In this document: positions 1-8,841 of the stretch, piece after piece
Layout: each line of letters begins with the position of its first letter
Position numbering within the stretch: position 1 is the first letter of the stretch
Source: Cryptosporangium arvum DSM 44712
GTDB taxonomy: Bacteria > Actinomycetota > Actinomycetes > Mycobacteriales > Cryptosporangiaceae
Reading direction: 5' to 3'
DNA: 64,000 nt
Assembly: GCF_000585375.1 (NCBI RefSeq)
Contig: NZ_KK073874.1
Location: 3,286,001-3,350,000 of the forward strand
Notes under the pieces: model-generated
Told to the model about the DNA's origin: nothing
Database searches by the model: none
What the model saw: the letters and a program-made list of their open reading frames with translations, nothing else
Position numbers and translations under genes: made by a program

Positions 1-386
1 GGGGATCGGTTGTCCGCTAATGCGAACGTTTGGGCCCGGCGGCGCGGGCAGCCCGGTTACGTCGAGATCCGAGAATGCGGGCGGGAGCGGCCGGGTGGTC
101 ACGATCCTCCTCGGAAGATCGGCGCGCTGGGCCGGCCGGCGGAACCATGGGGGCGGAGTCTCGCTCGGTCCCCGGCAAGACTTGCATCCAATGAGGTGCC
201 GCACCCCGCCAGCCGCTCCACGCCAGAGTCCTGGGTGATCTGCCACCTGCGGTCGGCGCCGCCTCCTCACCTCGGCTATGTCTTAGACAGTTTTCCCCGT
301 CGCATGGTCGAGGGGGAAAGAGTCCCCCATGTGGAGGCGGCATGCCCCCCAAGTAGTGGACTGCATGCTCGGTCGCAATCGCTAGT
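1..386. other. No gene recognised
   Basis: No reading frame here has convincing coding character. The frames open on both strands overlap one another and look like chance frames of GC-rich DNA. This is the upstream region of the membrane-protein gene starting at 387, and it probably holds that gene's promoter, but I could not pick out a clear -35/-10 pair. Confidence 0.5.
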
Positions 387-818
387 GTGGCCCTCATGCA
401 GCCACGCGACGTGGAGGCGGTCCCTTCGCGTGGAATCGCGCTAACACCGCCGCCACCGGACCGCATCCGTGATCGACTGCGGCGTCGGCTGCTCGCGATG
501 CTCGGAACTCGAGTCGGACTGAATCACTGGCTTATGACCCGTGGCACCGTTCTGCTAGCGGGCTTCATTGCCTTGTATCTCCTCAATGGTCTCGTCATCG
601 GGTGGAAGACGGCCTACGACGTCACAATCGGCATCACGTCGCCAGGTGACCGGTCGATCTCGGTGCCTGCCCTCGCCTGGGCCCTTTCCGCTGCAGGATG
701 GCTCGCAGCCCCAGCCATATTCGGCGCGGTCGCCGGTGTCGTCATCGGTGCTGCCGTCAACCATCGGCGAACGCAGTCCATCGGCGACGTCTTGACCAAG
801 AGGGGTAGCGACCAATGA
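387..818 (+). CDS. Small membrane protein with two predicted transmembrane helices
   Basis: A 143-aa protein with an Arg-rich cytoplasmic-looking N-terminus (about residues 1-50), one hydrophobic helix at about 54-75 (TVLLAGFIALYLLNGLVIGW) and a second at about 97-128, rich in Ala, Gly and Trp, ending in a short basic tail. The layout recalls the actinobacterial DUF6313 family of small membrane proteins, but that is memory of a pattern, not a search. The start could be GTG at 387 or the in-frame ATG at 396. The stop overlaps the next gene by ATGA (815-818), so it is the first gene of a tight three-gene unit that ends with a response regulator. A role as membrane partner or sensor for that regulator is inference only. 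Confidence 0.7.
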   Translation: MALMQPRDVEAVPSRGIALTPPPPDRIRDRLRRRLLAMLGTRVGLNHWLMTRGTVLLAGFIALYLLNGLVIGWKTAYDVTIGITSPGDRSISVPALAWALSAAGWLAAPAIFGAVAGVVIGAAVNHRRTQSIGDVLTKRGSDQ

Positions 819-1195
819 GCAGCGGTTGGGCTGCCATACCTCGTAGGTTGACTGGTGCCCGACGGGACGCCCAGCTGAAAGCGACGGCTCGCATGACGCT
901 TCCGCCGCTCAAAGATCTGGTGTATCAGGACTGCGGGTACAACGTCCCGCCAGGATTTACCGAAGACTTTGTACGTCTGCACGAGGGCGGCTGGGACATC
1001 GCCGAGAGAGACTGGGAGCGGATCGTCGTCCTTGTCTTGGACACCGATGCAGTGCATCCCAAGTCAAACGGCATCCAGGCGATTCGTGAGGCAGTCGAGG
1101 CAGCTGCAGCGTTCCTACATGACGACTATGAGTGGCCATGGTGCCCGATCTGCCAGCGTGGTACAGACGTCGAGAGACGGGAGGAGCCCGCGTGA
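815..1195 (+). CDS. Uncharacterised small protein with a C-terminal CPIC motif
   Basis: A 126-aa soluble protein that I do not recognise. Visible features are a basic N-terminus, an acidic/aromatic middle (WDIAERDWERIVVLVLD) and a CPIC cysteine pair near the C-terminus (residues about 112-115), too few cysteines for an obvious zinc finger. It starts inside the stop codon of the preceding membrane-protein gene (ATGA) and its own stop overlaps the start of the response regulator (GTGA at 1192-1195), so the three are almost certainly co-transcribed and translationally coupled. Function unknown; a link to the signalling unit is inferred from this coupling. Confidence 0.65.
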   Translation: MSSGWAAIPRRLTGARRDAQLKATARMTLPPLKDLVYQDCGYNVPPGFTEDFVRLHEGGWDIAERDWERIVVLVLDTDAVHPKSNGIQAIREAVEAAAAFLHDDYEWPWCPICQRGTDVERREEPA

Positions 1196-2247
1196 ACGCC
1201 GCTAAGCCGGGCGCTGGGCCTCCTGGGAGCTTCCGAGCGCTTGCAGCCCGACTACTCGACGAGTCCTTCCCTGCTCGCAGCGCCAGATGGAAGAGCGCCT
1301 ACCTCGACCGTGTAGCGGATCGGATGGTCGCGTCGAGCGCGTCGCGACAATCGAGCGGTCCGGAGGACAGCGACGACATACGCCCTTCAGGCCAACAACC
1401 CCCCTCCCAAACGTCGGATCCGGGCGTCATCCGGGTCTTCGTCATCGACGATGACGAGATCCTTCTGCATGGCATCGATGCCTGGCTATGCCAAGGAAAT
1501 GCCGCCTTCGGCGGTCCGACCGATGGTTTGGAAATACGGGTCGTCGCAACCGCCAAGTCGGTGACCGAGCTCCTCTCCACCCACTGGCAGGGGCAGAACC
1601 CGGCGCCCCCGCCCAACCCGAACAGCGGCATCCCATTGGCGGGGTACAACGATGGCCACCACCGCAGCCACAACATCAGTCGCCCGGCCGTTCCACCCGT
1701 GCGTCGCGGCCCGTACGCCGAGGAGCCGCCGCGGCCGCGCCTTAGTCCGGTGGCGTTGATGGATCTGCGTCTACGGGACGGCCGGCGGGTAGCCGAGAAC
1801 GTGCGTGCGCTGATTGAAGCCGGTTATGCCGTCGTCACCTGCAGCACGATCGACGACGCCGGGCTGGTGCACGAGGTCGGCCGGGCGGGCGCGTTGAGTT
1901 ACGTCCGTAAGGCCCGGGAGGCCGGTGACATGCGTCAGGCTCTGGCGGCCGCCGCGCGCGGTGAGAGATACGTCTCGCAGAGCCACGCGGCGCTGATCCA
2001 GCGGGCCCGGTCCTACGGCGTGCCAGAACTGTCCGGCCAGGAACGGGAGGCACTGCGGCTCTACGCGTCCGGGCTGACGATGTCGAGCGTCGCCCGGCGG
2101 CTCAACGTCAAGCAGGGCACCGCGAAGAGTTATCTCGACAGGGTGCGGGACAAGTACGAGCAGGCCGGACGCGCTGCCCGAACAAGGCTGGAGTTGCGGG
2201 ATCGCGCCATCGAAGACGGTGTACTCAACTCGCCCACGATCGAATGA
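1192..2247 (+). CDS. Response regulator, receiver domain with long Pro-rich insertion plus LuxR-type HTH
   Basis: A 351-aa DNA-binding regulator. I prefer the GTG at 1192, which overlaps the previous stop (GTGA) and sits behind GGAGGAG at 1180-1186; an earlier in-frame ATG at 1132 lies inside the upstream gene. The N-terminal ~60 residues look disordered. The receiver follows: VFVIDDDE (acidic pocket), the phospho-acceptor Asp in MDLRLRDG, the Thr/Ser strand VVTCST and the conserved Lys in YVRKARE. Between strands 2 and 3 lies a ~50-residue insertion full of Pro, Asn and His that is unlike normal receivers. The C-terminal HTH runs from LSGQEREALRLYASGLTMSS to about residue 330, NarL/LuxR type. 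No histidine kinase is encoded next to it, so the input is unknown. Confidence 0.85.
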   Translation: MNAAKPGAGPPGSFRALAARLLDESFPARSARWKSAYLDRVADRMVASSASRQSSGPEDSDDIRPSGQQPPSQTSDPGVIRVFVIDDDEILLHGIDAWLCQGNAAFGGPTDGLEIRVVATAKSVTELLSTHWQGQNPAPPPNPNSGIPLAGYNDGHHRSHNISRPAVPPVRRGPYAEEPPRPRLSPVALMDLRLRDGRRVAENVRALIEAGYAVVTCSTIDDAGLVHEVGRAGALSYVRKAREAGDMRQALAAAARGERYVSQSHAALIQRARSYGVPELSGQEREALRLYASGLTMSSVARRLNVKQGTAKSYLDRVRDKYEQAGRAARTRLELRDRAIEDGVLNSPTIE

Positions 2248-2340
2248 TCAATGCATCCACTCAGAGTAGTAACCGCACGTTGGTGCGGAATGACGCGGCC
2301 CGGAACGCGGCGTGCGTTCCAGGCCCGGAGTTCGAGGACT

Positions 2341-2571
2341 TCAGCTGCAGTAGTTCTTGTAGTCCCAGCAGTCGTTGTAGCGCTTCTTGCGGTGGCGGCG
2401 CCTGCGCGGCCTGCACTCGTTGTAGTCCCAGTCGTTGCAGGGGACGTAGTCGTAGCAGCCGCTCAGGTCGTCCAGGCTCCGTGAAGTTTGTGGTCGGGCG
2501 TTTTCTCTGTGTGCCAATAGGTTCGCGCGGATCGGGCGACGGCTCGATCGGCGTGGCAACGGCAGGAACAT
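2341..2571 (-). CDS. Possible tiny Cys/Tyr/Asp-rich protein
   Basis: A 76-aa frame not matching any family I know. Its second half has five Cys alternating with Tyr, Asp, Asn and Trp around a strongly basic stretch (RPRRRRHRKKR), and two related segments, CNDWDYNEC and CWDYKNYC. In the last ~38 codons every third base is G or C, a strong coding signal for this genome. The first ~35 codons lack this bias, so the ATG at 2571 may not be the true start, or the gene may be damaged. No signal peptide is visible. A frame on the opposite strand is open but is Ser/Arg low complexity. Moderate to low confidence that it is expressed. Confidence 0.35.
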   Translation of the reverse strand: MFLPLPRRSSRRPIRANLLAHRENARPQTSRSLDDLSGCYDYVPCNDWDYNECRPRRRRHRKKRYNDCWDYKNYCS

Positions 2572-2644
2572 TCACGTCCGAACACTGGCTCATGCCGTCG
2601 TTAGAAGGTTCACGGGTCGGCCAGCTGGAACGGCTTGAAACGGT

Positions 2645-2675
2645 GGGCACCGGGAAGCCGTGCTTCCCGGTGCTC
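2645..2675. terminator. Strong hairpin between convergent genes
   Basis: CACCGGGAAG and CTTCCCGGTG form a perfect 10-bp stem around a 5-base loop (2648-2672), extendable by about three more pairs on each side. It lies between the + strand regulator gene ending at 2247 and the - strand gene ending at 2711, so a bidirectional terminator is the simplest reading. It is followed at 2682-2697 by a second stem-loop, CAGGG-TCGAAT-CCCTG, then TTT. The second element also resembles a tRNA T-arm, discussed in the findings. Confidence 0.5.
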
Positions 2676-2710
2676 CGTCTGCAGGGTCGAATCCCTGTTT
2701 CAGGTCACTT

Positions 2711-3166
2711 TCAGCTTTGGAACCACGGGCGTCCATCCAGGTATGCATCGAAGAGGTGCGCTGGAATATCCACCACATAGTCTGGATCAAAGCGACAGGC
2801 GCTGAACGCCGACTCTGTCACCCGGTGTTTTGACTCCCCGATGATGAGATAATTTACCGTCGTGCCTCGCACCCTTGCGAGGAAGGTGTTTCGGCTCAAA
2901 TCTGGACCCCATGCGATGCTGCCAGTATCGCCTCGCGGCTCGATGACTTCGGTGGTCTCGAACATGGTGTGAAATGTTCGGTCCGTCCGGAAGGCGCGGC
3001 GATACCCGTCCGGGTCGATCAGGTACCACTGTCGACTGCCCGGACTGTGAACGACATGACAAAACAAATCGGGGCGCGGTGATGATGCAACCGCGGCATT
3101 CGTTGGAACTATTGAACCGAAGATCGCGACTGCTGCAGTCAAGCATATTTCGCGGTAGGCTCGCAT
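2711..3166 (-). CDS. Predicted secreted protein of unknown function
   Basis: With the ATG at 3166 the protein is 151 aa and begins with a typical Sec signal peptide: MRAYRE, a hydrophobic run with AAVAIFGSIV, and an AVA-S type cleavage region near residue 27. The upstream in-frame ATG at 3253 would bury the signal, so I reject it. The mature part is hydrophilic with two Cys (FCHVV and SACRFD) that could form one disulphide, and ends near DAYLDGRPWFQS. The pattern YLIDPDGYRRAF looks like a small beta-rich repeat, seen again weakly as NYLIIGESKHRV. It stands alone, converging on the response-regulator unit. No function can be assigned. Confidence 0.7.
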   Translation of the reverse strand: MRAYREICLTAAVAIFGSIVPTNAAVASSPRPDLFCHVVHSPGSRQWYLIDPDGYRRAFRTDRTFHTMFETTEVIEPRGDTGSIAWGPDLSRNTFLARVRGTTVNYLIIGESKHRVTESAFSACRFDPDYVVDIPAHLFDAYLDGRPWFQS

Positions 3167-3727
3167 CTTGACCCATCTATAGTGGTGACGTTGTTCGCTG
3201 GGTCGAGACGGTACAACGTGGATTGTCAATTCCTGATGCCGCGACACGCGCAAACGCCATTAACGTTAGAGGTAATAGGTCGCTGACAAAGATCCCGCGA
3301 TACGGGACTCAGTTGGAGAACCGAACTAACGCTCATGCCGCCGAGCGAGTACTCGGCCGCGTTGTTGCAGTCCAAGCCGGCGGCGATCAGAGACGGGTGC
3401 CGTTCGCACTTCTCCGCCAGCGTGTTCAACGCGTCGCCCCAGGACGGCCATCTGCTCGGCGATCCTCAGCCGCTAGCGCTCCAGCAGCGCCATTCGCCGG
3501 CCGTGCTCGCCGCTCCTTCGGCGAGCACGCGTGAGAAGGCTCAGCAGTAGGCGGTACACGTAGGTTTTGGCAACGTCTATTAGCGCCTATGCGATGTACA
3601 TCGCGACGGACGGCCGATCCAGCACAAACGGTTGAAGCCGAGGTTCATCGCGGAACTCGGCTGCCGACGAACCCGACCGTTACCGTCCGGTGCTGAGCGG
3701 AGGTGCGGCCGCCCGAATTCTTCAAGA
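3167..3727. other. Intergenic stretch, no gene recognised
   Basis: About 560 bases between the start of the secreted-protein gene and the 3' end of the ATPase gene fragment. Open frames here (for example 3223-3534) have no coding bias. The stretch contains one clear palindrome (3591-3604), listed separately. Confidence 0.5.
3591..3604. promoter_or_regulatory. Perfect 14-bp palindrome, possible operator
   Basis: GCGATGTACATCGC reads identically on both strands. It lies in a gene-free stretch downstream of the ATPase fragment and over 400 bases upstream of the secreted-protein gene at 3166. A dimeric regulator site is possible, but its distance from any start makes the target unclear. Confidence 0.3.
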
Positions 3728-5682
3728 CTACTCCGGCGACCACACGAGGTCAGCCTGCGACATGGCTCGGCTTAGAGCGAGCAGCGTCTCGCCGCCGTCA
3801 ATGTCATAAAGCAGCCCGGCGCCCCCGGCGATACGCCGAGCCACCCCAACTAGGCTGACAAGTGTCTCATCGCGCAGAGCTGAGCGCCACGCATCGACGT
3901 CCCCGTCGCGTATCGCCGTCGCCGCGCGCACTTCGGATGCGACAAGCGGTGGGTACCCGCCGGGCGGCGGCAGTTCAGCGGCCTGCATAGCGATCTCAGC
4001 GGCGGTCTGGCGTGCGTGGTACGGACTGCCGAGCCGGGCTGCGCGCGCGAGCAGCGGATCCGCCTCGACGGTCTCTTCCGCGAGTTTTTGGAGAATGATG
4101 GCGGCAGCTGGTGGCCGGGTCGCGTAATAGTCGCCGGCGTCCAGCTGCGACAGAGCTTCGTGGGTCCAGTCGCTATCCCGACTGTCACCTAGCTCCCTAA
4201 GTATTGGCACCGCTAACGAGAAGAAGCCGGGTCGCATGCCCGCAGGGAGCGCGGGAATCAGCAGTTCGAATTCATCGATGAGGCGTCGTGCGCGGCCTCG
4301 GTCGTCCTTGATTAGGGCTTGAGCCGCGATCCGCAGTGCTGCTTCCGCCTGCTCCACCGGGTCGGTGATGCGGGAACGGAGGTTGTCCGCAATGGCACGC
4401 GCACCGATGGCCTCGTTCAGGATCGCTGTTGTCCGTAGGGCAAGCTGATGTCTGCTCAGGGTCACGTACTTCGTCATGGCGGCCGCCCAGTCTCGCATGA
4501 TCTGGTCAAGGCCTGCGATCCTGATCTGGAAGTTGAGCGTTGTGAGCACGTCGGCTGCCGCCACAATGCCCCCGAGCTCCAGCTGCTGGTGATTGGCGAT
4601 GAGCCGCTCGAAGCGGTCGGTGTCGCCCGAGATGAGCAGTGCCTCTGCAGCCGGACCAAGACAGGCGGTGAACGCCTGGATGAACGAGAAACTGACATTG
4701 ACCAGATCCTCTATCCGGTCGACTGCGGCGTCAACGGCGGCACGGTCGCCCGTTTCGGCGAGCAAAGGTAGGACGGGCGCATTGGTCTCGACCACCCGTT
4801 CCCACTCCATGCCCTGCGCTTGCATTTCGAGCCGCCTCTGCGGGTCAATTTCGGCGAGGTAGGGGCGTAGCCGCAGCGCGACTTCGACGTCATTCGATGT
4901 CGCCAAGGTCTCACCCTGTGCGAGGGCTGCCTGGCACAGCTCGGCGGCGTCAAGCGGGTGACGGGAAGCCAACTGCTGGGCGAAAGCTTTACGCCAGGCG
5001 ACGGCTGCCTCGACGTTCCTCGGCCTTTGCGCCTCGGTAAGCACCTCGGCGAGGATATCGAGTGCCTCTGTGGCTCGGGCTGCCTCGGCGAGGCTGAAGG
5101 CGATCTCGGTGTCGAGTGCCCAGGGTGCGGCGAAATGGGCGTGTAGTCGCCGTCCAGCTGTGCGCACCATGTCGAGGGGCAGCCGCGCGTCCGCGTGCGC
5201 TCGCGCGACCCCGGTGAGAGCGGTCAGCGCGAACGTATTGTCGGCGATGGCTGACGCGTCGCTGAGCGTCATCTCGATCCCGGTCAGGTCACCGGCGGAG
5301 GCAAACGCCTCTGCGAACGCGGCAATGAGCTTGCCGCTGGAGCCGTATCCGTCATCCGGTGCATGCCGGACGTCGTGGTAGGCCGCCCGGAGAATCGCCT
5401 GATCACCAGCTGTGCCCAGCACCGGAGCGGCCCTCACGTATTCGTCGGCAGGCCATCGTTCACTACGCGCCGACGCGCGTAACGCGGCCAGGGCTCGGCC
5501 GGCCATCGCCCGCCGCTCGCGAGGGTCCGCGAGCACGGCGAGACCAGCGAACCATGCATCGGCCTTCGTCTGGGCATCGGGCATCCGATCGGCGATCTCA
5601 GCCACCGACTCGCCTGCGGCCACGAGGGCTTTAGTCGCATGATGGGCGGCTGCTTTGGCATTGGCCGCCAGCATTCGGGCGG
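3728..5682 (-). pseudogene. C-terminal fragment of an IS-interrupted P-loop ATPase (helical-repeat region)
   Basis: This is the downstream part of one gene whose first half is at 6615-8841. An IS element (5687-6614) splits them. Joining the flanks through one CTAG copy gives ...DGAEL-AAR-MLAANAK... in frame, so the ATG that opens the remaining 648-codon frame (5674) is an internal Met, not a start. The fragment is Ala/Leu-rich with repeated helix-pair units (for example RAMAGRALAALRAS, AIADNTFALTALTGVARAHADA) and no catalytic motif, as expected for the C-terminal TPR-like solenoid of a STAND-type ATPase. It could still be translated from ATG 5674 as a stand-alone protein, but nothing in front of it looks like a ribosome-binding site. 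The intact protein would have been about 1,390 aa. Confidence 0.8.
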
Positions 5683-5686
5683 CTAG
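5683..5686. repeat. Target-site duplication CTAG (left copy)
   Basis: CTAG flanks the IS on the left and again on the right at 6615-6618. Removing the element and one copy restores the ATPase reading frame exactly. Confidence 0.85.
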
Positions 5687-5702
5687 GGCCTGTTTGAAAA
5701 GC
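5687..5702. repeat. IS terminal inverted repeat, left
   Basis: GGCCTGTTTGAAAAGC; pairs with 6599-6614 with a single mismatch at the fourth base. Confidence 0.85.
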
Positions 5703-5705
5703 TGG

Positions 5706-6158
5706 TCACCGTAGCCATTCGTTGATCGCGGCGATGTGCAGCGTCGTGAGAAAGCGGACGGCGAGTTTGTCGTAGCGAGTCGCGACCGCCCGGTAGCGCT
5801 TGAGGCGGTTGATCCCGCACTCGACCGCGTGGCGCTGCTTGTAGGTCTCGGCGTTGAACGTCGGTGGGCGGCCGCCGGCGCTGCCGCGACGTCGGCGGTG
5901 GGCCAACCGGTCGGCTGGTTCGGGGATGGTGGCGCGGATTCCGCGTCGGCGCAGGTAGACGCGGTTGGCGCGGGATCCGTAGGCCTTATCGGCTAGGACC
6001 CGCGCCGGCCGTGTCCTGGGCCTGCCGACTCGACCGGGGACACCGATCGCGTCGATCACCGGCTGGAACTGCGGCGCGTCTCCGGCCTGCCCGGCGGTGA
6101 CCAGCAGCGACAGCGGACGCTGTCCGCCCTCGGCCGCGAGATGGATCTTGGTGCTCAA
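5706..6158 (-). CDS. IS5-family transposase, second frame (C-terminal part)
   Basis: A 150-aa frame carrying the second and third catalytic residues of the DDE transposase: the Asp in VLADKAYGS and the Glu in [15 protein letters not shown], followed by [11 protein letters not shown], the usual IS5-type C-terminus. It is open upstream of its ATG, reading [14 protein letters not shown], the usual junction of this transposase type. Production as a fusion with the first frame by ribosomal frameshifting in the overlap is therefore likely. Family behaviour is established for IS427-type elements; that it happens here is inferred. Confidence 0.85.
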   Translation of the reverse strand: MSTKIHLAAEGGQRPLSLLVTAGQAGDAPQFQPVIDAIGVPGRVGRPRTRPARVLADKAYGSRANRVYLRRRGIRATIPEPADRLAHRRRRGSAGGRPPTFNAETYKQRHAVECGINRLKRYRAVATRYDKLAVRFLTTLHIAAINEWLR

Positions 6159-6577
6159 CCCGCCGCGTGACCGTCCCAGACCATGGTCGTTGGGCTCTGC
6201 GGTGCACCCTCCCGGCGGTTGTTTCTGATCGACCCCCTTTTACGGGCGCCCGCGGCGTGCTGGTGAGCCCGGACCACGGTGGAGTCGACGGACACGTCCC
6301 AGGTGATCAGCCCCCGGGCCTGGGCGCGGGACTGCAGATCGGACACGATGCGCGCCCAGGTCCCGTCCCGCTGCCAGTCCCGGAACAGCGCATACGCGGT
6401 CTCCCACGGCCCATACCGTTCGGGCAGGTCCCGCCACGGCGCCCCGGTCCTCACCCGCCACCGGATCCCATCAATGACCTGCCGCCGCGAACGCGGCGGC
6501 CGACCACCCGGCTTAGCCGACGGCAACACCGCCGACAAGACTTCCCACTCCGCATTCGTCAGATCACCACGAGCCAC
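6155..6577 (-). CDS. IS5-family transposase, first frame (N-terminal part)
   Basis: A 140-aa frame beginning [19 protein letters not shown], the DUF4096-type N-terminal domain found at the start of IS5-type transposases ([27 protein letters not shown]). It contains the first catalytic Asp in [16 protein letters not shown]. It ends four bases into the second frame. The start is the ATG at 6577, just inside the right terminal repeat. Function: cut-and-paste transposition of this element, as part of the frameshift product. Confidence 0.85.
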   Translation of the reverse strand: MARGDLTNAEWEVLSAVLPSAKPGGRPPRSRRQVIDGIRWRVRTGAPWRDLPERYGPWETAYALFRDWQRDGTWARIVSDLQSRAQARGLITWDVSVDSTVVRAHQHAAGARKRGSIRNNRREGAPQSPTTMVWDGHAAG

Positions 6578-6598
6578 GCATCACCCAACGAACGAAGC

Positions 6599-6614
6599 GC
6601 TTTTCAAACACGCC
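6599..6614. repeat. IS terminal inverted repeat, right
   Basis: Reverse complement is GGCGTGTTTGAAAAGC; partner of 5687-5702. The right CTAG copy follows at 6615-6618. Confidence 0.85.
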
Positions 6615-8841
6615 CTAGTTCAGCGCCGTCGGCGATGCTGCCCTCCAGGACCATCTGTTCAGCCACCTCGGATCCGACGGCAACCCGAGCCGTGCTCCGC
6701 TCGGCTAGACGCATGGCTAGCTCGTGGTCGCCCACCTTGGCGAGAGCCCTACACACCGTCGTCAGGGCTGCCGTGTCGGAGAACATCAGCCGCGTGGCTC
6801 GATCTGAGCAGGTGACCGAATCGCCGAGAACGGCGTAGGCATCGATGACGTCGGCGAGGAGCCCTTGCTCAGGACTCGGCTGTACCGGGTCGGCCCGGTC
6901 GATGAATTCGACCACGAGGTCCACCCCGGCACGGTCGGCGGCTTGGGCGAACCCGCCGAGCATGCGGGATATCGCGGGTATCGGAAAGAAGCCAGCAGCA
7001 TCCATGACCGCCAGGCTGGTGCGTAACGCGCCGCACCCGATGGCATGCTCGCCGGCTCGTACGAGCTCCATGCCGGCGGCCAGAAAAGCCACTGCCCGAC
7101 CGGACGGGTCACGAACGGACTCCGCCAAGCCGATGGCCAGCCGCGAGGCCCCAGCGCGACCGGCGGCAGCGATCAGATCTTCCGGCACCGAAAGGGCCGC
7201 CGCGGCGAGGTTCGCCAGCAGCCAGCGGGCCCGAACCTCGGCCACCAGTGCACCTGTGCCCGAGATCCGCGACGCAGTGTCGACAGCGAGGCGGACGTCG
7301 ACAGCGAACGATTCCAGCGACCCGTATCGGCGCGACTTCTCAAGCATCAGTGGCCTGCTGATCAGGTCGTCCAACTCCCGGAGCGAAACAGCGCCGGCTG
7401 CCACAAGGGCACTAACATGCTGGGCGAGATAGCTCATTGCATACTCGTCGGCGTCGCTCCATTCCACATCGCTCCAGGTGGCTTGCCCAGCGCGGTACGA
7501 GGACGCGATCCGTCGGTGCCCGTCCGTCACATTCAGGCGTTCGTGCAGGTAGTCACGGAAGGTGTCGTGGTAGACGCTGTATCCTCCGTCGTGTTCACGC
7601 ACGAACTGCCGGATCACGCGAAGGCCCGAGACCAGTGGGCGATCGGGCAAGAACCGCTCGAGTTGGGAACGGGTCACCGGCGCGAAGGCGGCGGCCAGCA
7701 GCGTGAGCAGTGGCTCGACTGATCCTTCCCAGGCGGGCATTCGGTGCGCTGGCTGCGCGAGGTCGCCCGAGGGGAGTTCAACCCATTGGTCGCGCATCGC
7801 TCCGGCGACTTGGTCGACGAAGAATCGATAGAGACCGGTCAGGTCTTCGGGAAGTTCATCGAGACTGGCCTGCTCCGACGCCTGGATGCCCCGATACAGC
7901 GCGCTGAGGTACTGGAAATTCCCAGCGGCAAGGTCGACGGTTCGGGCGACGAACGCGTTCTCGTCAGCTCCGGCACGGGAGACTGCTCGGCGGATAATGG
8001 GGTTGGCGACCCGGCGGCGGGCGAATTGCAGAGCGTCCTGATTGACAACGCCCAGGTCAGCGCCTACGTGGTGCTCCTGAAGCCATTGTCGCTGACGGTC
8101 ACGGAAGACACCGAGCAGGCTGTCGTCTGGCCGTGAGGCCAACACAACGAGGATGTTCGCCGGGAGCTGTGGGGCGTTCTCCAGCCAGCTCAGTATTGTT
8201 GGACCCCCCAGGTGGTAGCGCAGCTCGTCGAGGCTATCCACGAAGATCACGATGCGGGCCGCAGGGTCTTCGGCCGCGAGCACGGCGGCCGGATCGAGCA
8301 GCGCCAAGTACTGTAGGCTCTCCGGGCTGAGGAGGCGGTCTTCGAGGACAGCACGGCCGGCCCGAACGCCAATGACCTCACCTGCTGCGATCCTCACGTC
8401 CTGCTCTACCTGAATGGCCGTCTGATAAAACGGCGACAGGACCAGTTCCTCCACGTCGATGCCCACCGCGCGTGCCCCGGCACGGAGGGCGTCGATCCGC
8501 TGTCGGACCGCGATGCGGAGCCTGTCGGGACGAAACAAGGAGGGCCGCCGGCTCGCTAGCTGGTGGCCCAGCGCCAGCAAAAACGACTGCGCGTCTCCCG
8601 CCGACAGCGGCTGCCGACTGTCGCGTCGTACAAAATACCGCAGCGACTGACGGTCGTGGTCGGCTAGCCACGCCAGCGCGGCCGTTTTGCCGGCACCGGG
8701 TTCTCCCACCAGGAGCAGATACCGGCAGTTGGGATCCTGCAATGCGGCCTCAAACCGGTCTGCGAACCATGGCCGCGGCACGAAGTCCGGATCGTCGCGC
8801 ACATACTGAGAAACGACGCCCTCGGCGAAGAGATCTGTCAT
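6604..8841 (-). pseudogene. N-terminal fragment of an IS-interrupted STAND-type P-loop ATPase
   Basis: The frame gives 745 aa; the last three residues (GRV) and the stop come from the IS end, so native coding stops at ...DGAEL. Residues 46-53 are a Walker A (GEPGAGKT) and 197-206 a Walker B (RIVIFVDSLDEL), typical of STAND/NACHT-like NTPases. A winged-helix-like region containing VYHDTFRDYLHERL follows, and then the start of an Ala/Leu helical-repeat region that continues at 3728-5682. The start overlaps the stop of the upstream gene by ATGA (8838-8841), so the two form a module. Such ATPases act as switches for sensing and triggering effectors. Here the solenoid is cut off, so normal function is probably lost unless the truncated ATPase is active by itself. 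Confidence 0.8.

Larger units (their letters stand above)
5687..6614 (-). mobile_element. IS5-family (IS427-like) insertion sequence, 928 bp
   Basis: A complete element with 16-bp terminal inverted repeats differing at one base: GGCCTGTTTGAAAAGC at 5687-5702 and, read inwards from the right end, GGCGTGTTTGAAAAGC at 6614-6599. It is flanked by a CTAG duplication (5683-5686 and 6615-6618). It encodes a DDE transposase in two overlapping frames, both on the - strand, so it points the same way as the gene it interrupts. Length, two-frame transposase and target choice fit the IS5 family; the subgroup is my best recollection. The near-identical ends and intact frames suggest a recent insertion. Confidence 0.9.

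Noticed and set aside
2244-2780. A 178-codon + strand frame rich in Ser, Cys and Arg
   Set aside because: It is the complement of the Cys/Tyr-rich frame and hairpin region; the low-complexity SRSRS pattern results from that, and third-position bias is poor.
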